This document shows, in pieces, positions 17,387-25,441 of a DNA stretch of 64,000 nt. The notes under the pieces are model-generated. The model was not told where the DNA came from. It saw only the letters and a list, made by a program, of their open reading frames with translations, and searched no databases. The position numbers and the translations under genes were made by a program. This DNA comes from Paenibacillus_E sp040812395. GTDB taxonomy: Bacteria; Bacillota; Bacilli; Paenibacillales; NBRC-103111. The first letter of the stretch is position 1, and the number at the start of each line of letters is the position of its first letter. The stretch lies in NCBI RefSeq assembly GCF_040812395.1, contig NZ_JBFNXH010000002.1, positions 248,001-312,000 on the forward strand, written 5' to 3'.

Positions 17387-17734
17387 GTGCTGCCAATACG
17401 GACTGAACAATCCTATCTAGAGAAGAAAGAAGTCTATTCAGAACTGGCACAAAAGCAAGGAATTGATTATGTGCTGGATGCCTACGATTTAGATGCCTTA
17501 CTGCTGCCTGGAGATGTGGATGGCATGTATATCGCAGCGCGATTGGGCTATCCTTTGATTGCGGTTCCGGCCGGATTTTCTACAAAAGGGGTTATTGACC
17601 CTGATGGGGATCCAACGAAGGGGCCTTTTGGCGTTGTCTTCTCAGGCAGAGCCTATAGTGAACCAACGTTAATCCAACTGGCTTATGGCTTTGAACAAGC
17701 GACCCACCACCGCATCCCGCCTCAGGTTGATTAG
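17387..17734 (+). pseudogene. Amidase C-terminal fragment
   Basis: The 115 residues match the last quarter of an amidase-signature-family enzyme: LDAYDLDALLLPGD, RLGYPLIAVPAGF, and GPFGVVFSGRAYSEPTLIQLAYGFEQATHHR near the end. The catalytic Ser-cisSer-Lys core is absent because full enzymes are about 450-500 aa. There is no ribosome binding site at the apparent start, and no matching upstream part between 17284 and 17386. It is a deletion remnant. Confidence 0.8.
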
Positions 17735-17852
17735 GTTTCGTCACTCAGCCTTCAGGCGGAGGAAGAATCCTTCCAAGGGTGCTTGTTGGAATTCTCCTCT
17801 TTTCTTACAATGAATCTATGAATGATCATGTTGTGAGAATCGGAGGTACACG

Positions 17853-18362
17853 ATGGATAAAAGGACATTTTTTGGGGTGTTTTTAATTTTGTTAGGCGTT
17901 TTTTTCTTCAGCAGCAGAGGAAGTGTGATGAGCCCAGGTAACGTATTCGGCTATTTCTGGCCTAGTTTGTTCATGATCCCATTAGGCATTTTGCTGCACT
18001 GGATGTATTTCTACGCGACACAGCGACGCGGAATCGGATTGCTGATTCCCGGGGGGATTTTGCTCATTGGCGGCGGCATTTGCCAAGTTTCGATGCTTTT
18101 TGGGATCTGGGAATATATGTGGCCGGGGTTCCCGCTGGCAGTCGCATTCGGACTTTTTGAATTCTATTGGTTCGGCGGAAGAAATAGATGGATTCTAATT
18201 CCCGTATTTATTCTAGGCAGCGTATCCCTAATTTTTTTCACTATTTTCACGCTAGGTACGATCATCAGCTTTAATTTCTTAGGACAAACTACTGTCGCCA
18301 TTGTGCTCATTGTTCTAGGTCTAGTCTTCATGTTTGGCAAAAAACAACGAAACGAGTATTAG
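17853..18362 (+). CDS. Polytopic membrane protein, LiaI/DUF5668-like
   Basis: 169 aa with five or six membrane segments (FFGVFLILLGVFFF, VFGYFWPSLFMIPLGILLHW, GLLIPGGILLIGGG, MWPGFPLAVAFGLFEFYWF, WILIPVFILGSVSLIFF, TVAIVLIVLGLVFMFG). The repeated pattern of short helices with WP motifs is like the membrane part of LiaI/LiaF-type and DUF5668 proteins, which attend cell-envelope stress systems. No kinase or regulator is adjacent, so the role is open. CGGAGG lies 7 nt before the start; a terminator follows the stop. Confidence 0.75.
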   Translation: MDKRTFFGVFLILLGVFFFSSRGSVMSPGNVFGYFWPSLFMIPLGILLHWMYFYATQRRGIGLLIPGGILLIGGGICQVSMLFGIWEYMWPGFPLAVAFGLFEFYWFGGRNRWILIPVFILGSVSLIFFTIFTLGTIISFNFLGQTTVAIVLIVLGLVFMFGKKQRNEY

Positions 18363-18380
18363 GCTCGTTATCGCGATGAG

Positions 18381-18410
18381 GCATGCTGCAGATAGCAGTA
18401 TGCTTTTTCT
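18381..18410 (+). terminator. Rho-independent terminator
   Basis: GCATGCTGC / GCAGTATGC, 5-base loop, then a T-run. Lies 19 bp after the membrane-protein stop and just ahead of repeat copy 1. Confidence 0.82.
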
Positions 18411-18446
18411 TTATAGATCAGAAAGTTTAAATCCTTAACAGAACTA

Positions 18447-18876
18447 AAGCGTTAGCGGTAGGGATACCCTTTCTAACAGAATATATGTCGTCAGTATGGT
18501 GTGACGAGCTCGTAGAGCGGAGAGATTCCGCACGCATCGTGTGGACGAGTACTTGACACGATGGACGTAGAAGATCCGGAAGATCCACAGCAGTCGGGAG
18601 CACCGCATACCGCTTCGATCTGCAATAGATCGCCTTTTACACGGGTGAGCGGAACGTGGATGCGCTATGAGGCGGTTTTTTCGGTTGTAGAGACGTTTCG
18701 CGGAACTACCGTGCGTTATGAGCAACAAATGCTGGGTTGTAGGCACGTTTTCGCTCTTTTAACGCACCACAGTTCCGCTTCTGGGGGAGAAAAGAGATAT
18801 TACCGTGGAATAAGGCATCGTAGTTCCGCCGATATCGCTGTGCATGGGGAATAGGCGGTCCGGCAGCACCTCATGT
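18447..18876 (+). repeat. Dispersed structured intergenic element, copy 1
   Basis: About 430 bp, homologous to copies at 23248, 31662 and 57391. Order of parts: a GTTAG..CTAAC hairpin with GGG/CCC (about 18450-18477); shared GTCGTCAG; hairpin CCGCACG-CAT-CGTGTGG (18528-18544); the GATGGACGTAGAAGATCCGG block; hairpin around CGATCT/AGATCG (18616-18632); first left arm GCGGAAC..ATGAGG (about 18648-18672); second left arm and its right arm GCGGAACT...AGTTCCGC (18700-18778); then the GTGGAATAAGGCATCGTAG block. It lies after a terminator and before the CstR-like gene. No transposase or known RNA motif recognised. Confidence 0.85.
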
Positions 18877-18986
18877 GAAAAATAGACACTTGACGAGAGT
18901 GGGGACGTTGCAGGTTATTTTGGCGATGTCGTAGATGCCAAAGTCATTTATTTATCTGATGGCAAAACACTTCAGTAATCGTTTAT
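18877..18986. other. Short gene-free stretch with possible coding remnant
   Basis: Bases about 18895-18979 read ESGDVAGYFGDVVDAKVIYLSDGKTLQ then stop, which looks like the tail of a lost protein. No start, no ribosome site; not assigned. Confidence 0.3.
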
Positions 18987-19008
18987 ACTATACCGATACA
19001 GGTATAGT
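18987..19008 (+). promoter_or_regulatory. CsoR/CstR-type operator
   Basis: Perfect 8-bp arms ACTATACC / GGTATAGT separated by 6 bp, centred 32 bp ahead of the regulator's start. Members of the family bind such TACC..GGTA repeats in their own promoters. Confidence 0.7.
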
Positions 19009-19029
19009 TATGGAAAGGTGATGAAGACG

Positions 19030-19296
19030 ATGGGTTACACCTATAATGATGATATGAAAAAGCGTCTCAGACGGATTGAAGGACAGGTCCGTGGCGTTCT
19101 CCGGTTGATGGAGGAAGAAAAGACATGTAAGGAAGTCATCTCCCAATTATCGGCGGTTCGCAACGCAGCGGATAAAGCCATTGCCCAAATTGTAGCGGAA
19201 AACTTGCAGCAATGCATTTTGGAAGAGCAGCAGGCAGGAAGGGATTCCAATAAAATGGTGCAAGAGGCGATTGAACTGCTGGTAAAAAGCCGTTGA
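19030..19296 (+). CDS. CsoR-family metal/persulfide sensor, CstR-like
   Basis: 88 aa, all-helical DUF156 repressor. The copper-binding set of CsoR is Cys-x24-His-x3-Cys. Here Cys33 and Cys62 are kept, but the His position is Asn58 (AENLQQC). The two-Cys, no-His pattern and the ending EAIELLVKSR match CstR of Staphylococcus, which senses persulfides by linking its two Cys. Copper sensing is therefore unlikely. ATG 19030 is chosen because GGTGATG lies at proper distance; GTG 19018 and ATG 19021 sit on top of the ribosome site. An inverted repeat overlaps its promoter, so it is probably self-regulated. No sulfurtransferase or transporter target is adjacent. Confidence 0.82.
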   Translation: MGYTYNDDMKKRLRRIEGQVRGVLRLMEEEKTCKEVISQLSAVRNAADKAIAQIVAENLQQCILEEQQAGRDSNKMVQEAIELLVKSR

Positions 19297-19390
19297 TTCC
19301 ATCCTATTAAAATCCAGCCATAGATTTGCTAATCCTTAGCGGATTTGCGATAATGCGCATAGAACAACAATGGGATAGGATGTGCGTTTG

Positions 19391-20461
19391 ATGAAGAAAA
19401 CTTTTGCATTCATAGGTTCATATGCGGATTCTAAAAATTCGGGCGTATATGTCTGCGCCTACAATGAGCAGACAGGGACTCTGGAGCTCGTTGATGAAGC
19501 GGCAGGCTTGCAAAACCCGACTTTTTTGGATGTTGATCTTTTGAAAATGAAGCTCTATGCCCTAACCGAGGGAGTTGATGCGAACCAGCAGCGCTGCGGC
19601 GCAGCTGCGGCTTTTGACATTGATCCTGGCACTGGCCAATTGAGCTTGTTAAACAAAGAGACGACTGTGCCTGCAACCACATGTCATATTAGCTTGGATC
19701 GCACGAATCGATTCGTTATGGTGTCGAGCTATCACGGCGGTATGGTTGGCATGTCTCCCCTGCTGGAGGACGGGCGAATTGGCGCAACCTCCGATATCCA
19801 GAGGCATCATGGCGCAAGCCTTCTTCCGGTACAGGATCGTGCCCGCGCGCACTCTGTATTCGTGGATCGCTTCAACCGGTTCGCCGGCGTTTGCGATTTG
19901 GGTCTGGATCGTATCATTACATATCGTCTCGACACCGAGGCTTCTAAACTTATTCCTCATAAGGAAGTGCAGATAGCACCTGGATCAGGACCGCGGCATT
20001 TCGTTTTTCATCCTTCATATTCGTATGGCTACGTCATTAATGAGCTTAACTCTACAATTACCGCTTTTTCATATGACGAGGAGCAAGGAGAACTCAGCGA
20101 AATTCAGACGGTTTCCACGCTGCCAGATGCGTTCGCAGGGGAGAACGCTTGCGCCGATATTCACGTTTCTCCTGACGGAGCTTATCTGTATGGCTCAAAT
20201 CGCGGGCATGACAGCATCGTGGTGTTTGCGATTGATCCGTTAAACGGCAAGCTGGCTTTCGTCGAGCATGCTCCGACTCTTGGCAAGCATCCACGGAATT
20301 TTGCGATTTCGCCGGACGGGCATTTTGTACTTGTGGCAAACAAGGATTCCGATCATATCGTATCATTTGCTAGAGAGCCGCTAACGGGTAAACTGCTTCC
20401 TACCGGAAGTGTTTTGAAATTGTCCATGCCCGTATGCATCAAGTTTGCCGTATTCGAATAA
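19391..20461 (+). CDS. Lactonase family protein (YkgB/6-phosphogluconolactonase-like beta-propeller)
   Basis: About 356 aa of seven-bladed propeller repeats (PF10282): FAFIGSYADSKNSGVYVCAY, NPTFLDVDLLKMKLYALTEG, HISLDRTNRFVMVSSYHGG, GSGPRHFVFHPSYSYGYVINE, DIHVSPDGAYLYGSNRGHDSIV, HPRNFAISPDGHFVLVANKDSD. Some members hydrolyse 6-phosphogluconolactone in the pentose phosphate path; for others the lactone is unknown. ATG 19391 follows GGATAGGA by about 10 nt; GTG 19382 would start inside that site. It is monocistronic, with a terminator after the stop. Confidence 0.88.
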   Translation: MKKTFAFIGSYADSKNSGVYVCAYNEQTGTLELVDEAAGLQNPTFLDVDLLKMKLYALTEGVDANQQRCGAAAAFDIDPGTGQLSLLNKETTVPATTCHISLDRTNRFVMVSSYHGGMVGMSPLLEDGRIGATSDIQRHHGASLLPVQDRARAHSVFVDRFNRFAGVCDLGLDRIITYRLDTEASKLIPHKEVQIAPGSGPRHFVFHPSYSYGYVINELNSTITAFSYDEEQGELSEIQTVSTLPDAFAGENACADIHVSPDGAYLYGSNRGHDSIVVFAIDPLNGKLAFVEHAPTLGKHPRNFAISPDGHFVLVANKDSDHIVSFAREPLTGKLLPTGSVLKLSMPVCIKFAVFE

Positions 20462-20484
20462 AGAATTACTTTTCAATAAGCCGA

Positions 20485-20519
20485 TCCAATCAGCGTACTT
20501 CGCGGGTTGGATTTTTTTG
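20485..20519 (+). terminator. Rho-independent terminator
   Basis: ATCCAA / TTGGAT stem with paired inner bases and a long T-run after it; closes the lactonase gene. Confidence 0.72.
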
Positions 20520-20608
20520 TGAATTTTTAGCGAAACAGATGAATGAAAACCATAGAAAAGACGAAAATAACGTGAAGCAACTTAAAGTATAAAAGGAGAT
20601 TGAATCAA

Positions 20609-21253
20609 ATGAAGATTAGATTTATGAAGTTGGCAGTATTCATGTTGTCGCTAGTAATCCTCTGCTCGCCACTGCAAGTCCGCGCAGAGGAAGGCGTTAA
20701 GCAAAATTCATGCATCAGCCCTCAGGCTGTGCAATTACAAGAGCAGATGAGAAGGCTGTGGATTGATCATACAACCTGGACCCATAATTATATTGTCAGC
20801 GCGCTTGCAGGGCTGAAAGATAAGGATAAAGTGCTGGCAAGATTGCTTAGAAATCAGGCAGACATCGGGAATGCGATAAAGCCTTATTATGGGGAGGACG
20901 CTGGCAATAAGCTGCATGAGCTTCTTAAAGATCACATTCTTATTGCAGGAAAAGTAGTAGACGCTGCTAAAAAAGGAAATCAAGCTAATCTTAAGAAATA
21001 CGATGCAGAATGGCATAAAAATGCGGACGATATTGCGAAATTTCTGAGCAGCGCCAATCCGAATTGGACGGAATCTGAATGGAAAGATCTGCTCTATATG
21101 CATTTGAAAATGGTAACTGATCAAGTTACGGCACGCCTGAAAAAGGATTGGGATGCAGATATTGCAGCTTCTGATTTAGGCGAAGATCATATCATCAAAA
21201 TCGCGGATACGCTGACGAATGGTATAATCAAACAATTTCCTAATCAGTTCTAG
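20609..21253 (+). CDS. Secreted helical protein, unknown function
   Basis: About 214 aa. A signal peptide (basic MKIRFMK, hydrophobic LAVFMLSLVILC) ends near VRAEEG. The mature part is almost wholly helical, with many His, Asp and Glu: RLWIDHTTWTHNYIV, HELLKDHILIAGKVVDAAK, ADDIAKFLSSANPNW, DLLYMHLKMVTDQVTARL. The pattern suggests a four-helix bundle that could bind metal, but no known motif proves it. Related proteins occur in Bacillus and Paenibacillus as hypothetical secreted proteins. ATG 20609 has AAAGGAGA 9 nt ahead; the TTG at 20600 sits too close to it. Confidence 0.72.
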   Translation: MKIRFMKLAVFMLSLVILCSPLQVRAEEGVKQNSCISPQAVQLQEQMRRLWIDHTTWTHNYIVSALAGLKDKDKVLARLLRNQADIGNAIKPYYGEDAGNKLHELLKDHILIAGKVVDAAKKGNQANLKKYDAEWHKNADDIAKFLSSANPNWTESEWKDLLYMHLKMVTDQVTARLKKDWDADIAASDLGEDHIIKIADTLTNGIIKQFPNQF

Positions 21254-21262
21254 ACTCTCCAA

Positions 21263-21316
21263 AAAGCTCTATCCGTGTGCAGACAGCAGTCAGGGTCAGT
21301 GCATAGATAGAGCTTT
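21263..21316 (+). terminator. Long-loop hairpin after the secreted helical protein
   Basis: Perfect 11-bp arms AAAGCTCTATC / GATAGAGCTTT with a 32-base loop and only a short T-run. A probable weak terminator. Confidence 0.5.
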
Positions 21317-21390
21317 ACACGTTAATCAGAGTGTGTTACTGTTTAAATACCAAGTAAATTCATCGAAATAATAGTCATACCGGACATCCG

Positions 21391-21427
21391 GAGACGAACA
21401 ATTCATTTTGTTGCGTCTCTTTTTTTA
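21391..21427 (+). terminator. Strong hairpin and U-run in front of the thioredoxin-like gene
   Basis: GAGACGAACAA / TTGTTGCGTCTC with TTTTTTT, ending only 50 bp before the gene at 21477. As the previous gene already has its own hairpin at 21263, this one may be an attenuator in the leader of the next gene rather than a plain end signal. Confidence 0.75.
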
Positions 21428-21476
21428 TTCCTATTTTTTATTCCACCTACACTTAAAACAAGGAAGGACGTTGACA

Positions 21477-22097
21477 ATGAGCATTCAAAAAGTTGGAAGC
21501 ATTTCGCAAGAAAGAAGGGAGCGCGCTTTTCAGGAAGCGTTAAGTTACCCGCAATTTGTGGATCATGCAGAAGTAAACGTAGATAGACTCAGGGCAAATT
21601 ATGAAAATTATCATTTAAACGAGCAGGAATTAGCTTACTTTAAGGGGATTGCCGAGCCGATTGATGTGCTGGTGCTGGCACACGACTGGTGCGGGGATGT
21701 TGTCGCTAATTTGCCGCTATTCGGTAAGATCGAGCAGCAAACAGGCAAATTGAAGCTGCATATCCTGCCGAGAGATCCTGACAATCAAGACATTGCTGCC
21801 GCTTATCAACATAGCGATGGGCGCAATCATATTCCAACCTATGTGTTTTTTAACAAAGAGGGGAACGAATTAGGTGTATTCATTGAGCGGCCGGAGCAAA
21901 TAACGACGTTAAACAAAGGTTGGGTGGAGGAATTCTGGAACGTGCATCCGACGTGGGCTGGTCGGGGGAAGCCGCTTTCTGAGCTCGATGAGGATGTGAG
22001 GAGATCGCTATTCGGTTATTTAAAAGAACAGCGCCCGCAGGCTCGTGAGCAGGAGAAAACCGCCATTCTTGAAATTATACGCACAATTATTGGCTAA
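21477..22097 (+). CDS. Thioredoxin-family protein with single active-site Cys
   Basis: 206 aa. The thioredoxin motif reads HDWCGDVV, so the CxxC has lost its second Cys and the protein is monothiol. The cis-Pro loop is HIPTYVFFNKEGNELGVF. A helical N-terminal part (about 60 aa) precedes the fold and a helical tail follows it. Members like this occur across Bacillota; they may act in peroxide or disulfide handling. ATG 21477 lies 9 nt after AAGGAAGGA. The luciferase-like monooxygenase gene follows by 65 bp and the two may be cotranscribed. The upstream hairpin suggests attenuation. Confidence 0.8.
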   Translation: MSIQKVGSISQERRERAFQEALSYPQFVDHAEVNVDRLRANYENYHLNEQELAYFKGIAEPIDVLVLAHDWCGDVVANLPLFGKIEQQTGKLKLHILPRDPDNQDIAAAYQHSDGRNHIPTYVFFNKEGNELGVFIERPEQITTLNKGWVEEFWNVHPTWAGRGKPLSELDEDVRRSLFGYLKEQRPQAREQEKTAILEIIRTIIG

Positions 22098-22162
22098 TCC
22101 GTATACTTGCGCAGAGCAGGGATGTATTAGGGCGCCGTTATCGTCGGAAGGGGTATCTTACA

Positions 22163-23230
22163 ATGAAATTCGCTTTGTTTAGTCTATTGATGAACATTCA
22201 AAACCCGGTTACAGGGGAACATTTTACAGAGCAGGAGAAGTTTCAAAATGTGCTGAAACAAGCCGTACTAGCTGAAGAACTCGGCTTTGAAGCCTATGGC
22301 GTGGGAGAGCGGCATGGCGCGCCATTCTTATCCTCCTCTCCGCCAGTTGTCCTAACCGCTATTGCAGCCAGAACTTCACGGATTCGTCTGTTAACTACCG
22401 TGACGGTACTAAGCGTGCTTGATCCGGTACGTGTGGCCGAGGATTACGCAACTCTCGATCATCTTTCCGGAGGTCGATTGGAGCTTATCATCGGCAAAGG
22501 GAACGATCCGCGCCATTATCCGCTCTTCGGCATAACCGAGGAGGAGCAATGGGACTCGCTTGCTGAGCGTTACTCTCTGCTAAAACGATTATGGAACGAG
22601 GAAAACATTACATGGTCGGGTCGATATCGCCCGCCGTTAACTAACGTGACTACACATCCCAGACCTTATCAGCAGCCTATCCCTGTGTGGCATGGCAGCG
22701 CATCGAGCCCCCTTTCCACGGAACTGGCGGCGAAGTACGGAGAGCCTATTTTCTCCTCCAATTCGTTCCATCCGCAGGCGAAATACAAAGCTTTGATCGA
22801 TCATTATCGCGAGCGATTAGCTTATTATGGACACGACCCGCAGAAGGCAGTCGTCGGCTCGGGTGCGGGCAGCCTTTACTTGGCGAACACCCCCGAGGAG
22901 GCCATAAAGCGGTATCGGCCGTATTATAACGCTTTCTCAACGACGGAATCCGCTCAGCATAACAAATCCCCGTTTACAAGCCTGGAGGACAATATCCAGA
23001 ACGGTCCGATCCTCGTCGGAAGCCCGGAGAGTGTGATCGAGAAAATATTGAATTACCAACAGGCCTATGGCCATCAAGTGCTGAGCATCAGCGTGGACGG
23101 GTTGAGCGAAACGGAGCAGCGCGAGCAGGTAGAACGATTCTCAACAGAGATTGCCCCTGTACTGCGGCGTGAAGTGCCAAGCACGGTTTGGGAACATTCA
23201 CTGCCGAGACTGGAGCAAGGTGTTCATTAA
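22163..23230 (+). CDS. LLM-class flavin-dependent oxidoreductase
   Basis: 355 aa, luciferase-like TIM barrel. Diagnostic pieces: NPVTGEHFTEQEKFQNVLKQ, EAYGVGERHGAPFLSSSPP, RIRLLTTVTVLSVLDPVRVAEDYATLDHLSGGRLELIIGKG with its conserved Arg and Gly, and VWHGSASSPLSTELAAKYGE. It uses FMNH2 or F420H2-like cofactors to oxidise a small substrate; in Bacillota FMNH2 is the norm. GGAAGG lies 11 nt ahead. Follows the thioredoxin-like gene and directly precedes repeat copy 2. Confidence 0.9.
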   Translation: MKFALFSLLMNIQNPVTGEHFTEQEKFQNVLKQAVLAEELGFEAYGVGERHGAPFLSSSPPVVLTAIAARTSRIRLLTTVTVLSVLDPVRVAEDYATLDHLSGGRLELIIGKGNDPRHYPLFGITEEEQWDSLAERYSLLKRLWNEENITWSGRYRPPLTNVTTHPRPYQQPIPVWHGSASSPLSTELAAKYGEPIFSSNSFHPQAKYKALIDHYRERLAYYGHDPQKAVVGSGAGSLYLANTPEEAIKRYRPYYNAFSTTESAQHNKSPFTSLEDNIQNGPILVGSPESVIEKILNYQQAYGHQVLSISVDGLSETEQREQVERFSTEIAPVLRREVPSTVWEHSLPRLEQGVH

Positions 23231-23247
23231 CCGCTATCCAACATACA

Positions 23248-23648
23248 GGATGGACGTAGAAAATCCGGAAGTACTACAGCTGTTTGGATCAACCCATACC
23301 GCCTTGATCTACGGTAGATCGTCTTTTTGCACGGGTTAGCGGAACGTATGTTCGTTATGAGGCGGCATTTTCGTCGTAGGGACATTTCCCGGAACTACCG
23401 TGCCTTATGGGCAGGAAATGCTGGGTTGTAGGCACGTTTTCGCTCATTTAACGCACCCTAGTTCCTCTTCAAGGGGAGGAAAGGGACGTTATCGTGGAAT
23501 AAGGCATCTAGTTCCGTCAATATCGCTGCGCATGGGGAATTGGCGAATACGGCTTTACCAGCGGTCTAATCCCATACCCAATTCCCTCCCCATGCCTGGA
23601 CGTATGGGATTAGACAAAGGACCTGAGGCACAGCCTCAGGTCCTGTTT
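23248..23648 (+). repeat. Dispersed structured intergenic element, copy 2 (with 3' terminator)
   Basis: Starts within the GATGGACGTAGAA block, so the 5' hairpins of the other copies are lacking. It has the TGATCTA/TAGATCG hairpin, first left arm GCGGAACGTATG.., and the second left arm and right arm (23391-23465). A module found elsewhere only in part follows: a perfect 13-bp stem GTCTAATCCCATA / TATGGGATTAGAC (about 23564-23615). The end is a terminator AGGACCTGAGGC-ACA-GCCTCAGGTCCT (23618-23644), related to that of copy 3. It lies between convergent genes and also serves the minus-strand gene at 23654. Confidence 0.85.
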
Positions 23649-23653
23649 TAATC

Positions 23654-25333
23654 TTAACGCTTGTATAATAATCTCGAAATGATGACCCCAACCGTTCCAA
23701 GGCCAATGAACAAAATAGCGCGAATTGCGGTAGAGACGTCGGGCAGATCAATAAAGATGATTTTAAGAAGGGTGATGAAAAGGAATCCAATGCCGACAAG
23801 CCTGGCTTTGGGTTTATTTATAATAAGCCCGAAAGCGATCAGAAGAATGGCATACACAGCCCAAACGGCTGATAAGATCAAATGCTGATAATCATAGGAC
23901 AAAGAATCGGTCAAAACATTGGTTAGCTGTGTGGCAAAAACGAGGCATAGCACCAGCTCAGCCCATAGCAAGATCAGATGGATTTCAAGCTTGCCTCGAC
24001 TTTCTGGGAGAGCTGTCCGAAAGAATCGGTAAAGGCCGCCAATCGATGCGACGAGTACGAGCCATGCGAGAGCTTCTGCGGAAAATATGGCTTCAATCGG
24101 ATGAGCCAGCACGAGGATGGTCCCCAAACAATAGGTGACGGTTCCCGTAATTTGCTGAAGCTTGCTTTTCATCTTGACCCCTAAGATGAGAGCTAATGCG
24201 CCTTCGGCTACGACCGCAGCGGACGCATGGTCAGCATGCAGGATATAGATCAGCCATAGGAACCAACCGAGGGTGGCGATGGACAAGTGGGTGGCGAATG
24301 CTCTATTTTGACGGAAGAGCCAGTAGGCTGTGCCGCTGTATAGCAGCGACAACAACGCGATCATCCACTCGTAAGCGATTCGATCGTTTGAGTATCCGTA
24401 GAGCCCATACATCCACGAAGCGAGCAAACCAAAGCTTAAAAAGAGCGTAATCTGCTGACTCTTCTGCGTATCCTTGGAGTAGTAGGCAGTTAAAGCGAAC
24501 AGCGTCACATGCTGTACAACGACCGCAAGGAGGATAGCAGCACGAACGTGCGCATTGTCAGCCAAAACATATCCAAACAGTAAAGGAAGATGTAAAACGC
24601 CAAATGCCACGTAATAGGCTGCGCGGAATGAATAACGGAAGGATAGAAAGATCATGGCGATTGAAAACAGGGCTTCATATCCGGCGAAAATCCAAATGTT
24701 AGGTTTGACGGAGTCGACCAGGAAGGGCACTAAATAACCGGCCAGCAAGGTGATGATCGTCAAGGCTTGCGAGCGATGGCGAAGCGAGGTGTAAACGCTT
24801 AAGCCAATGGATGCAATAAATAGCACAAAGGCGACCCCGGCTGGAATGAGTTCAAACAGCATATGTGCGGCAAAGAGGGAAAGGATCAGTATGCCGCAGG
24901 AGCCCCCGAGCAGCACCTGCCCCAGAGCTGTGCGTTTGCGCCGAATCTGCGTCTCGCCTTGCCAATACATGAGCGCAGCGGCAGCGATGCCAAGCATGCA
25001 GCGTACAGGCTCGGTAATGATTCCTGCGCTTACAGCAGCGGTAAATCCCCAAAGCACGCCTAGCAGAAAGACAACGATGAAAATACGCGGCAGCCATACG
25101 CGAGCAATCAAGTGCTCCCAGTCTTTAGGCGGTGCGGGCTGTTTGGCTGGTTTGACGAAATGCTGGGGTTGTTCAGCCGCACCCGTCACATCAGTCTTGT
25201 AGGCAGGAGCTGGGTCTGTCACAGCCGTTTGATGCTCCAGCGATGGTTTTTCTTTTTGAAGCAAAGCGCTTAGCTGCAGTTCAAGTTCTTTTATTTTCCT
25301 TTCAAGCGTTTCAACACGGGATTCTAAGTCCAT
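23654..25333 (-). CDS. DUF2339 multi-spanning membrane protein
   Basis: 559 aa. The N-terminal ~35 residues form a coiled coil (LESRVETLERKIKELELQLSALL), followed by a proline-rich linker and about a dozen membrane helices from residue 85 on. The start of the first helix, DWEHLIARVWLPRIFIVVFLLG, is the DUF2339 (PF10101) signature that usually reads GxxWLxRxGxxxLxxG. Function is not known; members are common in Paenibacillus and in Gram-negative bacteria. Its start lies 110 bp from the divergent HAD gene. It terminates into repeat copy 2. Confidence 0.88.
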   Translation of the reverse strand: MDLESRVETLERKIKELELQLSALLQKEKPSLEHQTAVTDPAPAYKTDVTGAAEQPQHFVKPAKQPAPPKDWEHLIARVWLPRIFIVVFLLGVLWGFTAAVSAGIITEPVRCMLGIAAAALMYWQGETQIRRKRTALGQVLLGGSCGILILSLFAAHMLFELIPAGVAFVLFIASIGLSVYTSLRHRSQALTIITLLAGYLVPFLVDSVKPNIWIFAGYEALFSIAMIFLSFRYSFRAAYYVAFGVLHLPLLFGYVLADNAHVRAAILLAVVVQHVTLFALTAYYSKDTQKSQQITLFLSFGLLASWMYGLYGYSNDRIAYEWMIALLSLLYSGTAYWLFRQNRAFATHLSIATLGWFLWLIYILHADHASAAVVAEGALALILGVKMKSKLQQITGTVTYCLGTILVLAHPIEAIFSAEALAWLVLVASIGGLYRFFRTALPESRGKLEIHLILLWAELVLCLVFATQLTNVLTDSLSYDYQHLILSAVWAVYAILLIAFGLIINKPKARLVGIGFLFITLLKIIFIDLPDVSTAIRAILFIGLGTVGVIISRLLYKR

Positions 25334-25441
25334 AGATGCACCTCATTTTATTAGGCATATTCCATATATTAGCACGGATATTTTGTCATTTCCCTCATTT
25401 TATTGTTTAATTAGAGAAAATGAGAGATAAGGGAGAACCAT

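Noticed and set aside
18561..18854. Short protein frames within the repeated element (reading RYEQ.ML..VFAHLTH.SS in all four copies)
   Set aside because: The frame stays open in all copies, which is notable, but there is no ribosome site, the starts differ, and most base changes alter the residue. The paired hairpins explain conservation better. Not fully excluded.
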